Shown here one piece after another: positions 34,701 through 42,059 of a stretch of 64,000 bases of DNA. Position numbers and translations under genes: made by a program. Origin of the DNA: Arsukibacterium indicum. Its GTDB lineage: Bacteria; Pseudomonadota; Gammaproteobacteria; Enterobacterales; Alteromonadaceae. The stretch spans positions 124,001-188,000 of the forward strand of contig NZ_JAHRID010000003.1 of NCBI RefSeq assembly GCF_019100565.1, read 5' to 3'. Below the pieces are notes generated by a model. That model was not told where the DNA came from, did no database searches, and saw nothing but the letters and a program-made list of their open reading frames with translations. Each line of letters opens with the position of its first letter. The stretch's first letter is position 1.

Positions 34701-34844
34701 ACCGGTGACCACACTGATCGTGCGCACTTCCAGATCCGGGATCATTTGCACCGGGATCCGCATCGCGGCAGCAATGCCCAGCACGGCAATAATTAATACC
34801 ACTACGGCTAGAATGGTGCCGCGCCGAATTCCTGCTGCCAGCAT
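31692..34844 (-). CDS. RND-family efflux pump, inner-membrane transporter
   Basis: A 1050-residue AcrB/HAE1-type proton-driven transporter with twelve spans and two large periplasmic loops. It starts IRRGTILAVVVLIIAVLG; the proton-relay helix reads GMTVDNTIVVLESI (Asp-Asn, where AcrB has Asp-Asp). It forms an operon with the adaptor gene 9 bp upstream. No outer-membrane factor is encoded here, so it must use a TolC-type protein elsewhere. The substrate is unknown; detergents, antibiotics or lipids are typical. Confidence 0.93.
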   Translation of the reverse strand: MLAAGIRRGTILAVVVLIIAVLGIAAAMRIPVQMIPDLEVRTISVVTGWPGATPQDIEKEILIEQERYLRNLPNLQRMISLAETGSATIELEFPFGVDINEALIRVSNALSQVNAYPENVDQPRLFSSSFSSNAFMYFRLMPLPGNPLGLDMDMVRDYAEDYVRPRMERVPGVSEIGVSGGAPRQVQILVDPARLAQRGISMTDVRQAIRNRNTDASAGDIDSGKRRYLLRMVGRFSDLSELENLIILQRGDSTIRLKDVAGVKLDHFEVRDMSYSDGERTLSLSVRRESGSNVIDIKNAMLPEVERINQDMLAANGLQLKLVSDDVRYVQSSITNVWTNLGLGALLATLVMYLFLRSPRATLVAVIGVPICTIAAFLGLLLFNRTINVISLAGIAFAIGMTVDNTIVVLESIEQARRNGLKRLDAAIKGVQEVWPAVLASTMTTVLVFAPILFVEQEAGQLYSDIAIAIASAIIASMLVAVFVVPAAIARLGFGSGAALTEQDDTPGRLLRGISSLVSSAKSRVLTLVITLALTVGAGWILMPPAEYLPEGEEPKAFSQMIAPPGYNLSEMSVIADEIRLILNDAVNADPELFDQGQSRIPSLQYYSLSVSVGRIWVLSEPTRDDDIEPMMNALTTLFREYPGMRAFSARGSIISSNDGGTRAVALDISGPELADLYRTAEAAYLAAEQLFDNPQLNSDPSSLSLDQPLIEIRPRWSRLAELGFDTTDFGFAVAALSDGAFVDEFFMLDDKVDIFLFSGAGTEQTLEQLAQAPVQTPMGTVLPLNALADLVEVADSASLRRVDGRRTVTLYIIPPRDVALETAVARVQDELVPQLQQAGDVATGVNLSITGAADQLDATKAALAGNFAIAVILIYLLLVAIFTHWGYPLFILATVPLGLAGGLVGLAVINGIGDLLQLAGLPGISQPFDMITMLGFLILLGTVVNNPILIVDQSRKNLQQANCNVIEAVTAAVATRLRPILMSTTTTIFGLAPLVFIPGAGTELYRGVGIIVLTGLLCSTIIALTFLPALLVTVMQWQQRRAGKQQTTT

Positions 34845-34853
34845 AGCTGCTCC

Positions 34854-35972
34854 TTAATCCTGATCCCGGCTAACCGTTACCTGCTGGCCATCCCGCAGGG
34901 TTTCATTCCCGCGGATTACCACCGCCTCGTCTGCTGCCAGACCATCTTCTACTTCCACGTCTTTGCCATTGCGCCGGCCCAGTGTCACCAGACGCCGGTA
35001 TGCCTTATTATCCCGCACGACAAACACACTGAAACTGCCATCGGGATGGCGCAATATGGCATCGGCCGGCACAACAACACTTTGCTCACTGCGGGTTGTC
35101 ATATTAAAGGTGGCGCTGGCCGAGGTGCCAGGCAGTAATTGCAGCTGCTCGGACGGTTGTAGCTGCAATCGCACCAGAAAACTGCGGGCGGTGGCGTCGA
35201 TTACCGGCACAGTTGCGATAATACTGGCCTGCAGTGCGGTGCCAGGCTGCATATCGCTTTGCACCTTGACGTGTTGCAACTGATCCAGCGTTTGAAAATG
35301 TTCCTGTGGCATTTGCACATCTAAATGCAGCGGGCTTAGCGCCACCAGTTCAAGTACCGGGGTGCCCAGGCTTACCCATTCGCCGGCATCGGTCATTTTA
35401 GTAGCTATTACCCCGGCAAATGGTGCAATTAGTTTGTGGCGGGCCAGTACCTCCTGTTGGTGCGCCACAGCGGCCTGTGCTTGCTGATGCAGCGCTTCAG
35501 CACGCGCTTTATTGGCCTGGCGCAGTTCAAGCTCAGTTTGCGGAAAGAGTTTTTGTGACGTTAACTGCTCAGCCTCTGTCACCAGCCGCGCTGTTTCCGC
35601 CAGTTCAGCCGCTGTTACCTGACTGGCGGCCTGCAGCTGCTTTAACTGCTCTGTCGCCAGCGCCGGATCGAGTTCCAGTAACACCTGGCCCTCACTCACT
35701 TTATCGCCGGCATCAACCCTGACCCGCGACACCAGGCCGTTGGTACGGGCTGATAGTCGGGCATGCTGGCGGGCAGTCAGAGTGCCGGTCAGCTGCAGTT
35801 GCTGGCCAACACTCTGCTCTGCAGGCATGGCTACACGAACTGGCACAGGCTGATTATCCTGAGCCTGGGCCTTGATGGTTAAAATGGGAATTACCAACGC
35901 AGTAACCAGCAACATAAATGTGAAAAGAGCCACTCGGAAACGGGGGCAACAAGCGACTATCCAACTTCGCAT
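34854..35972 (-). CDS. RND efflux periplasmic adaptor (MFP)
   Basis: A 372-residue HlyD/AcrA-type adaptor: an N-terminal membrane/signal segment (about 14-34), then the lipoyl half (GLVSRVRVDAGDKVSEGQVL), a Gln/Ala-rich coiled-coil hairpin (about 105-170), the second lipoyl half (LIAPFAGVIATKMTDAGEWV) and beta-barrel/membrane-proximal domains. It bridges the RND pump and an outer-membrane channel. AAGGA precedes the ATG. The palindrome at 35992-36004 lies just upstream. Confidence 0.93.
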   Translation of the reverse strand: MRSWIVACCPRFRVALFTFMLLVTALVIPILTIKAQAQDNQPVPVRVAMPAEQSVGQQLQLTGTLTARQHARLSARTNGLVSRVRVDAGDKVSEGQVLLELDPALATEQLKQLQAASQVTAAELAETARLVTEAEQLTSQKLFPQTELELRQANKARAEALHQQAQAAVAHQQEVLARHKLIAPFAGVIATKMTDAGEWVSLGTPVLELVALSPLHLDVQMPQEHFQTLDQLQHVKVQSDMQPGTALQASIIATVPVIDATARSFLVRLQLQPSEQLQLLPGTSASATFNMTTRSEQSVVVPADAILRHPDGSFSVFVVRDNKAYRRLVTLGRRNGKDVEVEDGLAADEAVVIRGNETLRDGQQVTVSRDQD

Positions 35973-35991
35973 AAGGCATCCTTCGCTAAAT

Positions 35992-36004
35992 AAGAACGGT
36001 TCTT
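35992..36004. promoter_or_regulatory. Palindromic operator of the RND operon
   Basis: AAGAAC-G-GTTCTT, a perfect 13-bp dyad 20 bp before the adaptor start. Sites of this form (AACnGTTC core) are typical of TetR/AcrR repressors that control pump operons. No such regulator is adjacent. Confidence 0.6.
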
Positions 36005-36049
36005 GTTAAGCTACAAAGTATGACGCAAAGCCGGCATCAGATCACTTTT

Positions 36050-36871
36050 TTATTGCCAGCTTAGCGGGTTTAACCGGTAAAAAAGGCTTAACTGCTGATA
36101 AAGCGCCGGATATTGGGCCTGCAATTGTTCCGGCTGTTCAAAAAACACTTCAGAAATAACTGCAAAGAATTCGGCGGGGTTAGTTGCCCCATAACCATCC
36201 AGTAACCCGCTGATGCCACTGGCCGTTTGATGTTGGAGCTGACCAAAAGCCTGTTGCATTACGGTTGACCATTGCTGATAGTCACTGCTGCGGCTAAGCA
36301 GCGGCGCGCCGGTGGCCTGGCCTTTTTCCTGATCGAGCTGATGGGCAAATTCGTGTATAACCACATTGCGGCCATCATGCGGTTTTGCCGCGCCCTGCAC
36401 CGTATCCTGCCAGCTTAGTACCACTTTCCCCTGGCCCCAGGACTCACCACTTAACACCCGGCGCTGTTCGGTTACTACCCCTGCACCGTCAGGTGCGGCG
36501 CCATGAACAATAAAGGCTGCCGGATAAATTAAAATTTGCTCAAGCCTGGGATAATAGTAGTCAGGCCGGTTCAGCAGCAGCAGACAAGCCTGAGCGGCAA
36601 TAGTAACCCGCATTTCATCGGTTACTGTCAGGCCGTCACAACCAATAAACTTTTTTTCAGCGATAAACACCTGAATATGTTTTTTCAGCTGCAATTGTAA
36701 ATCGGCTGGCAACGCCCGGAAGTACGGCACCCGTTGCCGGAGAATGGCGCGCCATTGCTGCGGGAAAGGCCGCGTCTGAATTTGTCGGCGTCGAAAACGT
36801 CGCCACGGTTCCTGTCCCAGCACTGCGCCGATAATCAGGCTACCAAGCAGTATCACAATCAGGGTTGGCAA
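36050..36871 (-). CDS. MtfA-family zinc peptidase
   Basis: A 273-residue M90 peptidase. Zinc motif HEFAHQLDQEKG near residue 173, with NPAEFFAVISEVFFEQ downstream giving the third ligand and the conserved tail. In E. coli MtfA binds the Mlc repressor and influences glucose uptake. Unlike E. coli MtfA, this protein begins with a hydrophobic segment (about 3-20), so it may be membrane-anchored. The start is a TTG with a poor RBS; the true start could differ. It is divergent from the TerB gene. Confidence 0.88.
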   Translation of the reverse strand: MPTLIVILLGSLIIGAVLGQEPWRRFRRRQIQTRPFPQQWRAILRQRVPYFRALPADLQLQLKKHIQVFIAEKKFIGCDGLTVTDEMRVTIAAQACLLLLNRPDYYYPRLEQILIYPAAFIVHGAAPDGAGVVTEQRRVLSGESWGQGKVVLSWQDTVQGAAKPHDGRNVVIHEFAHQLDQEKGQATGAPLLSRSSDYQQWSTVMQQAFGQLQHQTASGISGLLDGYGATNPAEFFAVISEVFFEQPEQLQAQYPALYQQLSLFYRLNPLSWQ

Positions 36872-36984
36872 TGTGGGGTATCCTTAGCTTATGCTTAAGC
36901 CACTATGGCAGAAAAACGGAACTGTTTGAATGGGGCTGCGTCTTATCCAAATCAAGCGGTGTGAACCGCCCAACCGGAGAAACT

Positions 36985-37458
36985 ATGTTTAATTTGTTGA
37001 AAAACTTACTGGAAAAATCAAATTCAGACTGGCAGGGCAGTGGCAATACTCATCAGCAATGGCGCGACGCCGGGCTGACCGAGCAGCAATATCTGGCCGT
37101 GGTACTGATGTTGCAGTTATCGCATGCCGATTTCAGCTCGGAGCAGCAGGAGCACGATCTGGTAATGCAGTATTTGCAGACAGAATTCAGTTTAACAGCA
37201 CAGCAGGCAGAACCCGTGTTTGCTGCTGCACTGGCTCAGGCCAAAGACGCCACCTGCCTGCATGGCTTTACCAGCAAACTGAAAGATCTGCCCTATGCCG
37301 ACCGGTTAGCACTGTTGGATCAATTGTGGAAGGTTGCTTTTGCCGATGGCGAACTTGAGCCTAACGAGGAAGCAATGCTGAGAAAAATTGCAGACCTGTT
37401 GTTTATCCGCCACGGCGATTATATTCAGAGCAAACTGGCCGTGCAGCCGGCAAACTAG
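36985..37458 (+). CDS. TerB-family protein
   Basis: A 157-residue helical protein. The segments LMLQLSHADFSSEQQEHDLV and LLDQLWKVAFADGELEPNEE, with ADGxLxxxE-like acidic loops, are the two halves of the TerB/TerB-like fold (DjlA carries a similar domain). TerB proteins bind metal ions and associate with tellurite-resistance and stress systems. The role here is unknown. The start is set at ATG 36985 with GGAGA upstream. It is not next to other ter genes. Confidence 0.85.
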   Translation: MFNLLKNLLEKSNSDWQGSGNTHQQWRDAGLTEQQYLAVVLMLQLSHADFSSEQQEHDLVMQYLQTEFSLTAQQAEPVFAAALAQAKDATCLHGFTSKLKDLPYADRLALLDQLWKVAFADGELEPNEEAMLRKIADLLFIRHGDYIQSKLAVQPAN

Positions 37459-37484
37459 GCAATCTTGTTAAATACTGCCATGGG

Positions 37485-37817
37485 TTAACGCTCGTCTTTA
37501 TGCAGTACTTCGCCCTCAATGACTCTGCTGTCACGGCCTGAGCTTTGCTGATAATGCTCGCCCTGAGACTGATGTTGTTCGGCATGCTGGCGGGCAGCCT
37601 CGGTAAAACGGCGCATTTTTTTCCGGTAGCGGTAGATAACAATAGGAATAACCAGCCAGCTTAACAGCAGCATAAACAACAAAATGGCGGCCGCTACTAC
37701 CAGCATCATCCCCAGCACTATCCAGGCCAGTAACCGCTGCAGCAAATTACCACGTTGGCGATGGGCAAATTGTTGCTGCCAGGCTGCAGCCTGCTGTCGA
37801 AACGAAGAATTAAACAT
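37485..37817 (-). CDS. Hypothetical membrane protein
   Basis: A 110-residue protein: a Gln-rich amphipathic N terminus (SFRQQAAAWQQQFAHRQ), one long hydrophobic region (about residues 30-58, perhaps two close spans), then a basic and Gln/His-rich tail (RYRKKMRRFTEAARQHAEQH). The ATG at 37817 with GGAG upstream is preferred to farther upstream ATGs, which lie within the next gene's promoter and coding region. No family is recognised. Confidence 0.65.
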   Translation of the reverse strand: MFNSSFRQQAAAWQQQFAHRQRGNLLQRLLAWIVLGMMLVVAAAILLFMLLLSWLVIPIVIYRYRKKMRRFTEAARQHAEQHQSQGEHYQQSSGRDSRVIEGEVLHKDER

Positions 37818-37928
37818 ATCTACTCCAAATAATTCGGAACAATAATAAAGCATCTGGCTCACCTTGTCGCGAGCGCTACTGAAATTAGCCGTTATACTGT
37901 ACCCATGATCTACAACCAGGACAGTGAG

Positions 37929-39086
37929 ATGACCTACGTTTGGCTGACCATTAATTTGCTGGCAACTGCAGCGACGCCAATTACCCTTGGTACCAACGTT
38001 ACAAAAGTTAATGACCGGGCCAACAATCAAATTCAGTGCATTATGCAACAACAACATCAACGCTATAACCTGAGTTATTTACCCTGGCGCCGGGCAAAAC
38101 ATGAGGTTAAACAGCAGCGCATTGATGGCTACTTTACCGCTATGCCAGACCCGGACATTGCCAACTATGCCAGCTTGTCCGCGCCATTATTTCTGGAAAA
38201 CTGGTATTGGTTCTCCCGCAGTAACCACAATCACCAACCAAACGACAGTGTTCGTTTTGGTGCCGTGTTAGGCAGCCATCAGGCTGATTGGTTCAAAGCT
38301 AATGGCTACCTGCTTGACGTTGAAGTTACTACTCTGGCACAGCTTGTCCAGCTTCTGGCTTTACAGCGTATTGATGTGGTACTGGCTGATCAGGAAGACT
38401 TTGTCCTGATGCAACAAAACCTTAAGCTGCCAGAGCAGCAGTTCAAAAAGCGCTTCTTCCGCTATGTCGCGCTGGGGGTTTACTTTTCCAATAGTTTCCT
38501 AGAACAGCAACCAGATTTTTTAAATCGTTTTAACCAACAAGTACATCGCTGTGCCAGCAGCCCTTTTGTCCTGCCCGACAATGAACAGCAGAAAATAACT
38601 GACATGCTACTGCCAGCTATAACGGCACTAACCCAGCATGTTGACCTGATTACGGCAATTCAGGCGCAGAACGCGCTGCAGCAAACAACGGACGCCATTA
38701 AACAGTATGACGAGCTGTGGGTAACTGAACAGGATCAGCAAACATCAGAGCTGGCTGATTCTATGCTGGCAAGTACGCTGTCGAAAATGCTCGCCCAATG
38801 GCAGCAAAACTTCCACGGTATTGTCACTGAAGTTATTGTTACAGACAGTCAGGGGGCGAATGTTGCCATTAGCGCGTTGACGTCAGATTACTGGCAGGGC
38901 GATGAGGCAAAATTCCTCAGTATTTTTGAGCAACCCCGCCCCTTTTACCTGGGGCCGGTGGAATATGACCAATCCAGCCGGCGTTTTTTAACCCATTTAA
39001 GTATGCCTGTACTTCAGCAGCAACAGCATATTGGTACCATTATTGTTGGTATTAATATTGAGCAGGCCCTGACAGAGCGCAACTAA
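37929..39086 (+). CDS. Periplasmic solute-binding-like sensor with C-terminal cache-like domain
   Basis: A 385-residue exported protein. The signal peptide (about 1-15) is followed by a family-3 solute-binding-like domain (to about residue 220; WRRAKHEVKQQRIDGYFTA is typical). The last ~150 residues, with VTEVIVTDSQGANVAISA and FYLGPVEYD then GTIIVGINIEQAL, form a PDC/cache-like sensor. There is no membrane or signalling domain after it. AGGA precedes the ATG at 37929. It may deliver a periplasmic signal to a partner receptor; no partner is adjacent. Confidence 0.75.
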   Translation: MTYVWLTINLLATAATPITLGTNVTKVNDRANNQIQCIMQQQHQRYNLSYLPWRRAKHEVKQQRIDGYFTAMPDPDIANYASLSAPLFLENWYWFSRSNHNHQPNDSVRFGAVLGSHQADWFKANGYLLDVEVTTLAQLVQLLALQRIDVVLADQEDFVLMQQNLKLPEQQFKKRFFRYVALGVYFSNSFLEQQPDFLNRFNQQVHRCASSPFVLPDNEQQKITDMLLPAITALTQHVDLITAIQAQNALQQTTDAIKQYDELWVTEQDQQTSELADSMLASTLSKMLAQWQQNFHGIVTEVIVTDSQGANVAISALTSDYWQGDEAKFLSIFEQPRPFYLGPVEYDQSSRRFLTHLSMPVLQQQQHIGTIIVGINIEQALTERN

Positions 39087-40279
39087 TCCGCCTTATTACT
39101 CAGCGCCCAGCCAACAATCTGGCCCCAGCTGGGCTCTTTGCCATACATTTGCATACCGCGCAAAAAAATCCGGCCGGCTACCCGCCGCATCCACCATACG
39201 GCCGCCACTAGCAACAGCAGCGATAACGCAGGTTGCCACCAGGGTAAATCAACCATCGCCATTTTTACCGGCATAGCGGCAAAAGAGGTAAGCGGCAGCC
39301 AGCTTAATACCGTCATGGCGGTGCCGGTCGGGCTGTCGATAACCAGATAGGTAAACAACATTGGCAGCCAGGTGATCATCATCACTGCCCCTTTGCCACT
39401 GGTATTTGGATCATCGATTGAGGCGGCAATAGCGCCCATAAAGCAGGCACTGAGCAATACCCCCAGCAGCGCAAATGGTACCAGCCAGGCCAGTACGCCC
39501 CAATTCAACCAGCTGAGGTTAATACCATCGTCTCTTACCACCACACTAACCACTATAAACACCAGCAACATCACCAGAGCAGAGGTAACCATTGCTTTCA
39601 TCGCACTTAAACTATGCCCCAGCACCTTGCCATCCATCCACTGCTGTGGGGTGACGATGGCATACAGCTGTTCTGTTACCCGCTGTTGTTTTTCGCCGGT
39701 AATACTCAAAAGCACCTGACCAAACGCTGTGCTCAGGCCAATAAACAGCAAAATAAGCACACCCAGCGCAATCATTTTCTCAGGGGTGTCTTTGCCTTTA
39801 AAGTCTTCATCCAGGTAAACGTATTCAAGCGCCAGTGGTTGTTGCAGCCGGCTCAGCTGGCCGGCTGTTAACTGCAGCTCGGTTGCGTATTGCTGGCGGA
39901 AATAGTTATTAAGCTCGGCTTCAAGCTGCTGTTGCCACTTTTTTGCTGCCAAAGTATGCAGTACTACACCAGACTCAGCCTCCTTATCCGGGCTGAGCGT
40001 GACCACCCCGTGCCAGCTTTCGCCGTCTTTTAGCTGCGCCAGTTGCTCATCCAGTGCTATGGTCGGCCGTTGAAACTGAAACTGTTCAGTATTGCTGATG
40101 GTGAATTCTGCCGGCACGGCTATCCGGTATACCTTGCGGCTTTCATCGGTAAAGTAGCTCCATAACGCAACAGCCGCCATTACTGCCATCATCAGCAGAT
40201 AGGAAATAAGCTGCTGCTTCCATTTAAAAAATCGCAGAAACTCCCACTTCGCCACAGTCACACTTTGTCTTGAAATCAT
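39083..40279 (-). CDS. ABC exporter permease (NatB-like)
   Basis: A 398-residue ABC-2-type permease with one N-terminal span, a periplasmic domain of about 150 residues and about five C-terminal spans. TGEKQQRVTEQLYAIVTPQQW is the conserved cytoplasmic coupling region of NatB/YhaP-type permeases, which export Na+ or act on lipids and peptides. It overlaps the ATPase gene by 4 bp and the end of the preceding gene on the other strand by 4 bp. Confidence 0.9.
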   Translation of the reverse strand: MISRQSVTVAKWEFLRFFKWKQQLISYLLMMAVMAAVALWSYFTDESRKVYRIAVPAEFTISNTEQFQFQRPTIALDEQLAQLKDGESWHGVVTLSPDKEAESGVVLHTLAAKKWQQQLEAELNNYFRQQYATELQLTAGQLSRLQQPLALEYVYLDEDFKGKDTPEKMIALGVLILLFIGLSTAFGQVLLSITGEKQQRVTEQLYAIVTPQQWMDGKVLGHSLSAMKAMVTSALVMLLVFIVVSVVVRDDGINLSWLNWGVLAWLVPFALLGVLLSACFMGAIAASIDDPNTSGKGAVMMITWLPMLFTYLVIDSPTGTAMTVLSWLPLTSFAAMPVKMAMVDLPWWQPALSLLLLVAAVWWMRRVAGRIFLRGMQMYGKEPSWGQIVGWALSNKAD

Positions 40280-41205
40280 GCCGGTTCCCTCTGCTGATGC
40301 CGGGCCATTGCCATTAAATATAATTGATGCAAATCTGCCGTCTGCATTTCCACCTGGGTAAGCTCTAACTCGTTGACCAGCAGTTTTAAGGTGGCTGAAA
40401 CACTCTGCTCAGCGGTCAGCTTCAGTATAAACCTGTTGGCACTGATCACTTCTATTGCCAGATCTGGCAACCACTGCTGTAACTGTTCAACGTTAACAGG
40501 CCCGGCGCAGCTTATAGCCATCTGGCGTTGCGGCCCCGCCTGTTGCTGAATATCAGCCAGCGTGCCTGTCAGAATTGCCGAGCCTTTGGCCATCAGCAAC
40601 ATGTGATCAGCCAGCTTCTCTACCATCGCCATCTGATGAGCACTTAAAATCACAGTCATGCCACGGGCTTTTAACGCTTTAAGAAAGCCCACTACTTTTT
40701 CCTGATTAATCGGATCAAGCCCGGAGAACGGCTCATCCAGAATAACCAATGCTGGCTGGTGCAACACCGCAGCAATCAGCTGCACTTTTTGCTGATTACC
40801 TTTGGACAACTGCTTTAAATCTTCATCACGACGATCTGTCAGGTCAAACACCTCCAGCCAGTGCGCCATTTCTTTTAGCGCCTTTTGTTTACTGAGGCCG
40901 TGTAATTGCGCCAGATACAACAGGTTTTTTTCAATACTTTTGTCAGGGTATAAACCCCGATCTTCGGGTAAATAGCCCAGTAACCGGCGCGGTACATGAT
41001 CGTAGTGCTCATCCTGATGGCTAACCAGAATACTGCCCTGATCGGGTTTGGTCATACCAACCAGCATCCGGATGATGGAAGACTTGCCGGCGCCATTTGG
41101 CCCCAGCAAGGCAAATATTTCGCCTGAATTTATCTGAAAACTTACCTGCCGCACTGCCGGAATGCTGCCGTAGTCTTTACTGATAGCGGTAACAATAAGT
41201 TGCAT
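40276..41205 (-). CDS. ABC exporter ATPase (NatA-like)
   Basis: A 309-residue ATP-binding subunit. Walker [12 protein letters not shown], signature LSKGNQQK, Walker [14 protein letters not shown] and H-loop SAHQ are all intact, so it should hydrolyse ATP. A C-terminal domain of about 90 residues follows, as in NatA-type exporters. It is the first gene of the pair with the permease. The 205-bp region upstream also carries the promoter of the divergent cupredoxin operon. Confidence 0.92.
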   Translation of the reverse strand: MQLIVTAISKDYGSIPAVRQVSFQINSGEIFALLGPNGAGKSSIIRMLVGMTKPDQGSILVSHQDEHYDHVPRRLLGYLPEDRGLYPDKSIEKNLLYLAQLHGLSKQKALKEMAHWLEVFDLTDRRDEDLKQLSKGNQQKVQLIAAVLHQPALVILDEPFSGLDPINQEKVVGFLKALKARGMTVILSAHQMAMVEKLADHMLLMAKGSAILTGTLADIQQQAGPQRQMAISCAGPVNVEQLQQWLPDLAIEVISANRFILKLTAEQSVSATLKLLVNELELTQVEMQTADLHQLYLMAMARHQQREPA

Positions 41206-41298
41206 GTTGTGCTCAATTGTTTAAATGTCTGACGCTAAATTAACACTGTTGCAGGTGCCGGGCTAACATCAAATTGTTAGTAAATATGTAAGAGGTTG

Positions 41299-41328
41299 TT
41301 GACGTTATATCTCCGGCTAAACTATATC
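41299..41328 (+). promoter_or_regulatory. Candidate promoter of the cupredoxin-haemoglobin operon
   Basis: TTGACG (41299-41304) and TATATC (41323-41328) with an 18-bp spacer, about 75 bp before the first gene of the operon. Confidence 0.45.
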
Positions 41329-41410
41329 AGCTGCTAATACAGATTCTGTTTGTCGCTAAGCCAAGACCTTGCTATGGTTATTTACATTACCCAAAAAGCT
41401 GGCAGGTATT

Positions 41411-42052
41411 ATGAAGTTAAAAGTAAGCGTCAGTGGACTTTTCATCGCTTTGGCTTTGCAGTCCAGCGCGCTATTCGCTGCCAGTTTAACGATCAATATT
41501 AGCAATCAGCAGCAACAACCGCTGGCCGATGCGGTAGTGGAATTGCGTTCTCTTACCAACCCCGAGCTTAAGCCTCAGCGTATTCAGGTGGCCCAGCAAC
41601 AATTAACCTTTGTTCCTTTTGTCAGTGCAATACCGGCTGGCAGCGAGGTAGAATTCCCTAACCTCGACAAAACCCGGCATCATGTTTACTCATTTTCGCC
41701 AGCCAAACAGTTTGAAATAAAGCTCTATGCCGACAAACCTGAAGCACCGATAATTTTTGATACGCCAGGCATTATTGCTCTTGGCTGCAACATTCATGAT
41801 TATATGCAGGCCTATATTTACGTGAGTGAAAGCAATCTGGTCGCGGTAAGCGACGGGTCCGGTAAACTGACATGGCCTGATATTGCCCCCGGCAGCTATC
41901 AGCTTTATTTGTGGCATCCCTGGCAACTGGAACCCCGGCAACCCGCCGTTTTAGATGTTGTCATGCCCGTGCAAAGCGCCGCCTATCAGCTTGACATTGA
42001 TTTATCACAGCAAAAGCCGCAGCCACCACAACGTGGTTTTGGTAGCAGGTAG
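41411..42052 (+). CDS. Cupredoxin-like 'methylamine utilisation' family exported protein
   Basis: A 213-residue periplasmic protein with a signal peptide (about 1-24). The core contains FPNLDKTRHHVYSFSPAKQF and GIIALGCNIHDYMQAYIYV: the His-His and Cys-x2-His residues resemble the copper ligands of a cupredoxin. Many homologues are labelled methylamine utilisation proteins without evidence. The start is taken at ATG 41411, not 41369. It is followed after 7 bp by the GGDEF-EAL gene, and the whole row to the truncated haemoglobin looks like one operon. Confidence 0.82.
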   Translation: MKLKVSVSGLFIALALQSSALFAASLTINISNQQQQPLADAVVELRSLTNPELKPQRIQVAQQQLTFVPFVSAIPAGSEVEFPNLDKTRHHVYSFSPAKQFEIKLYADKPEAPIIFDTPGIIALGCNIHDYMQAYIYVSESNLVAVSDGSGKLTWPDIAPGSYQLYLWHPWQLEPRQPAVLDVVMPVQSAAYQLDIDLSQQKPQPPQRGFGSR

Positions 42053-42059
42053 CCACTGA

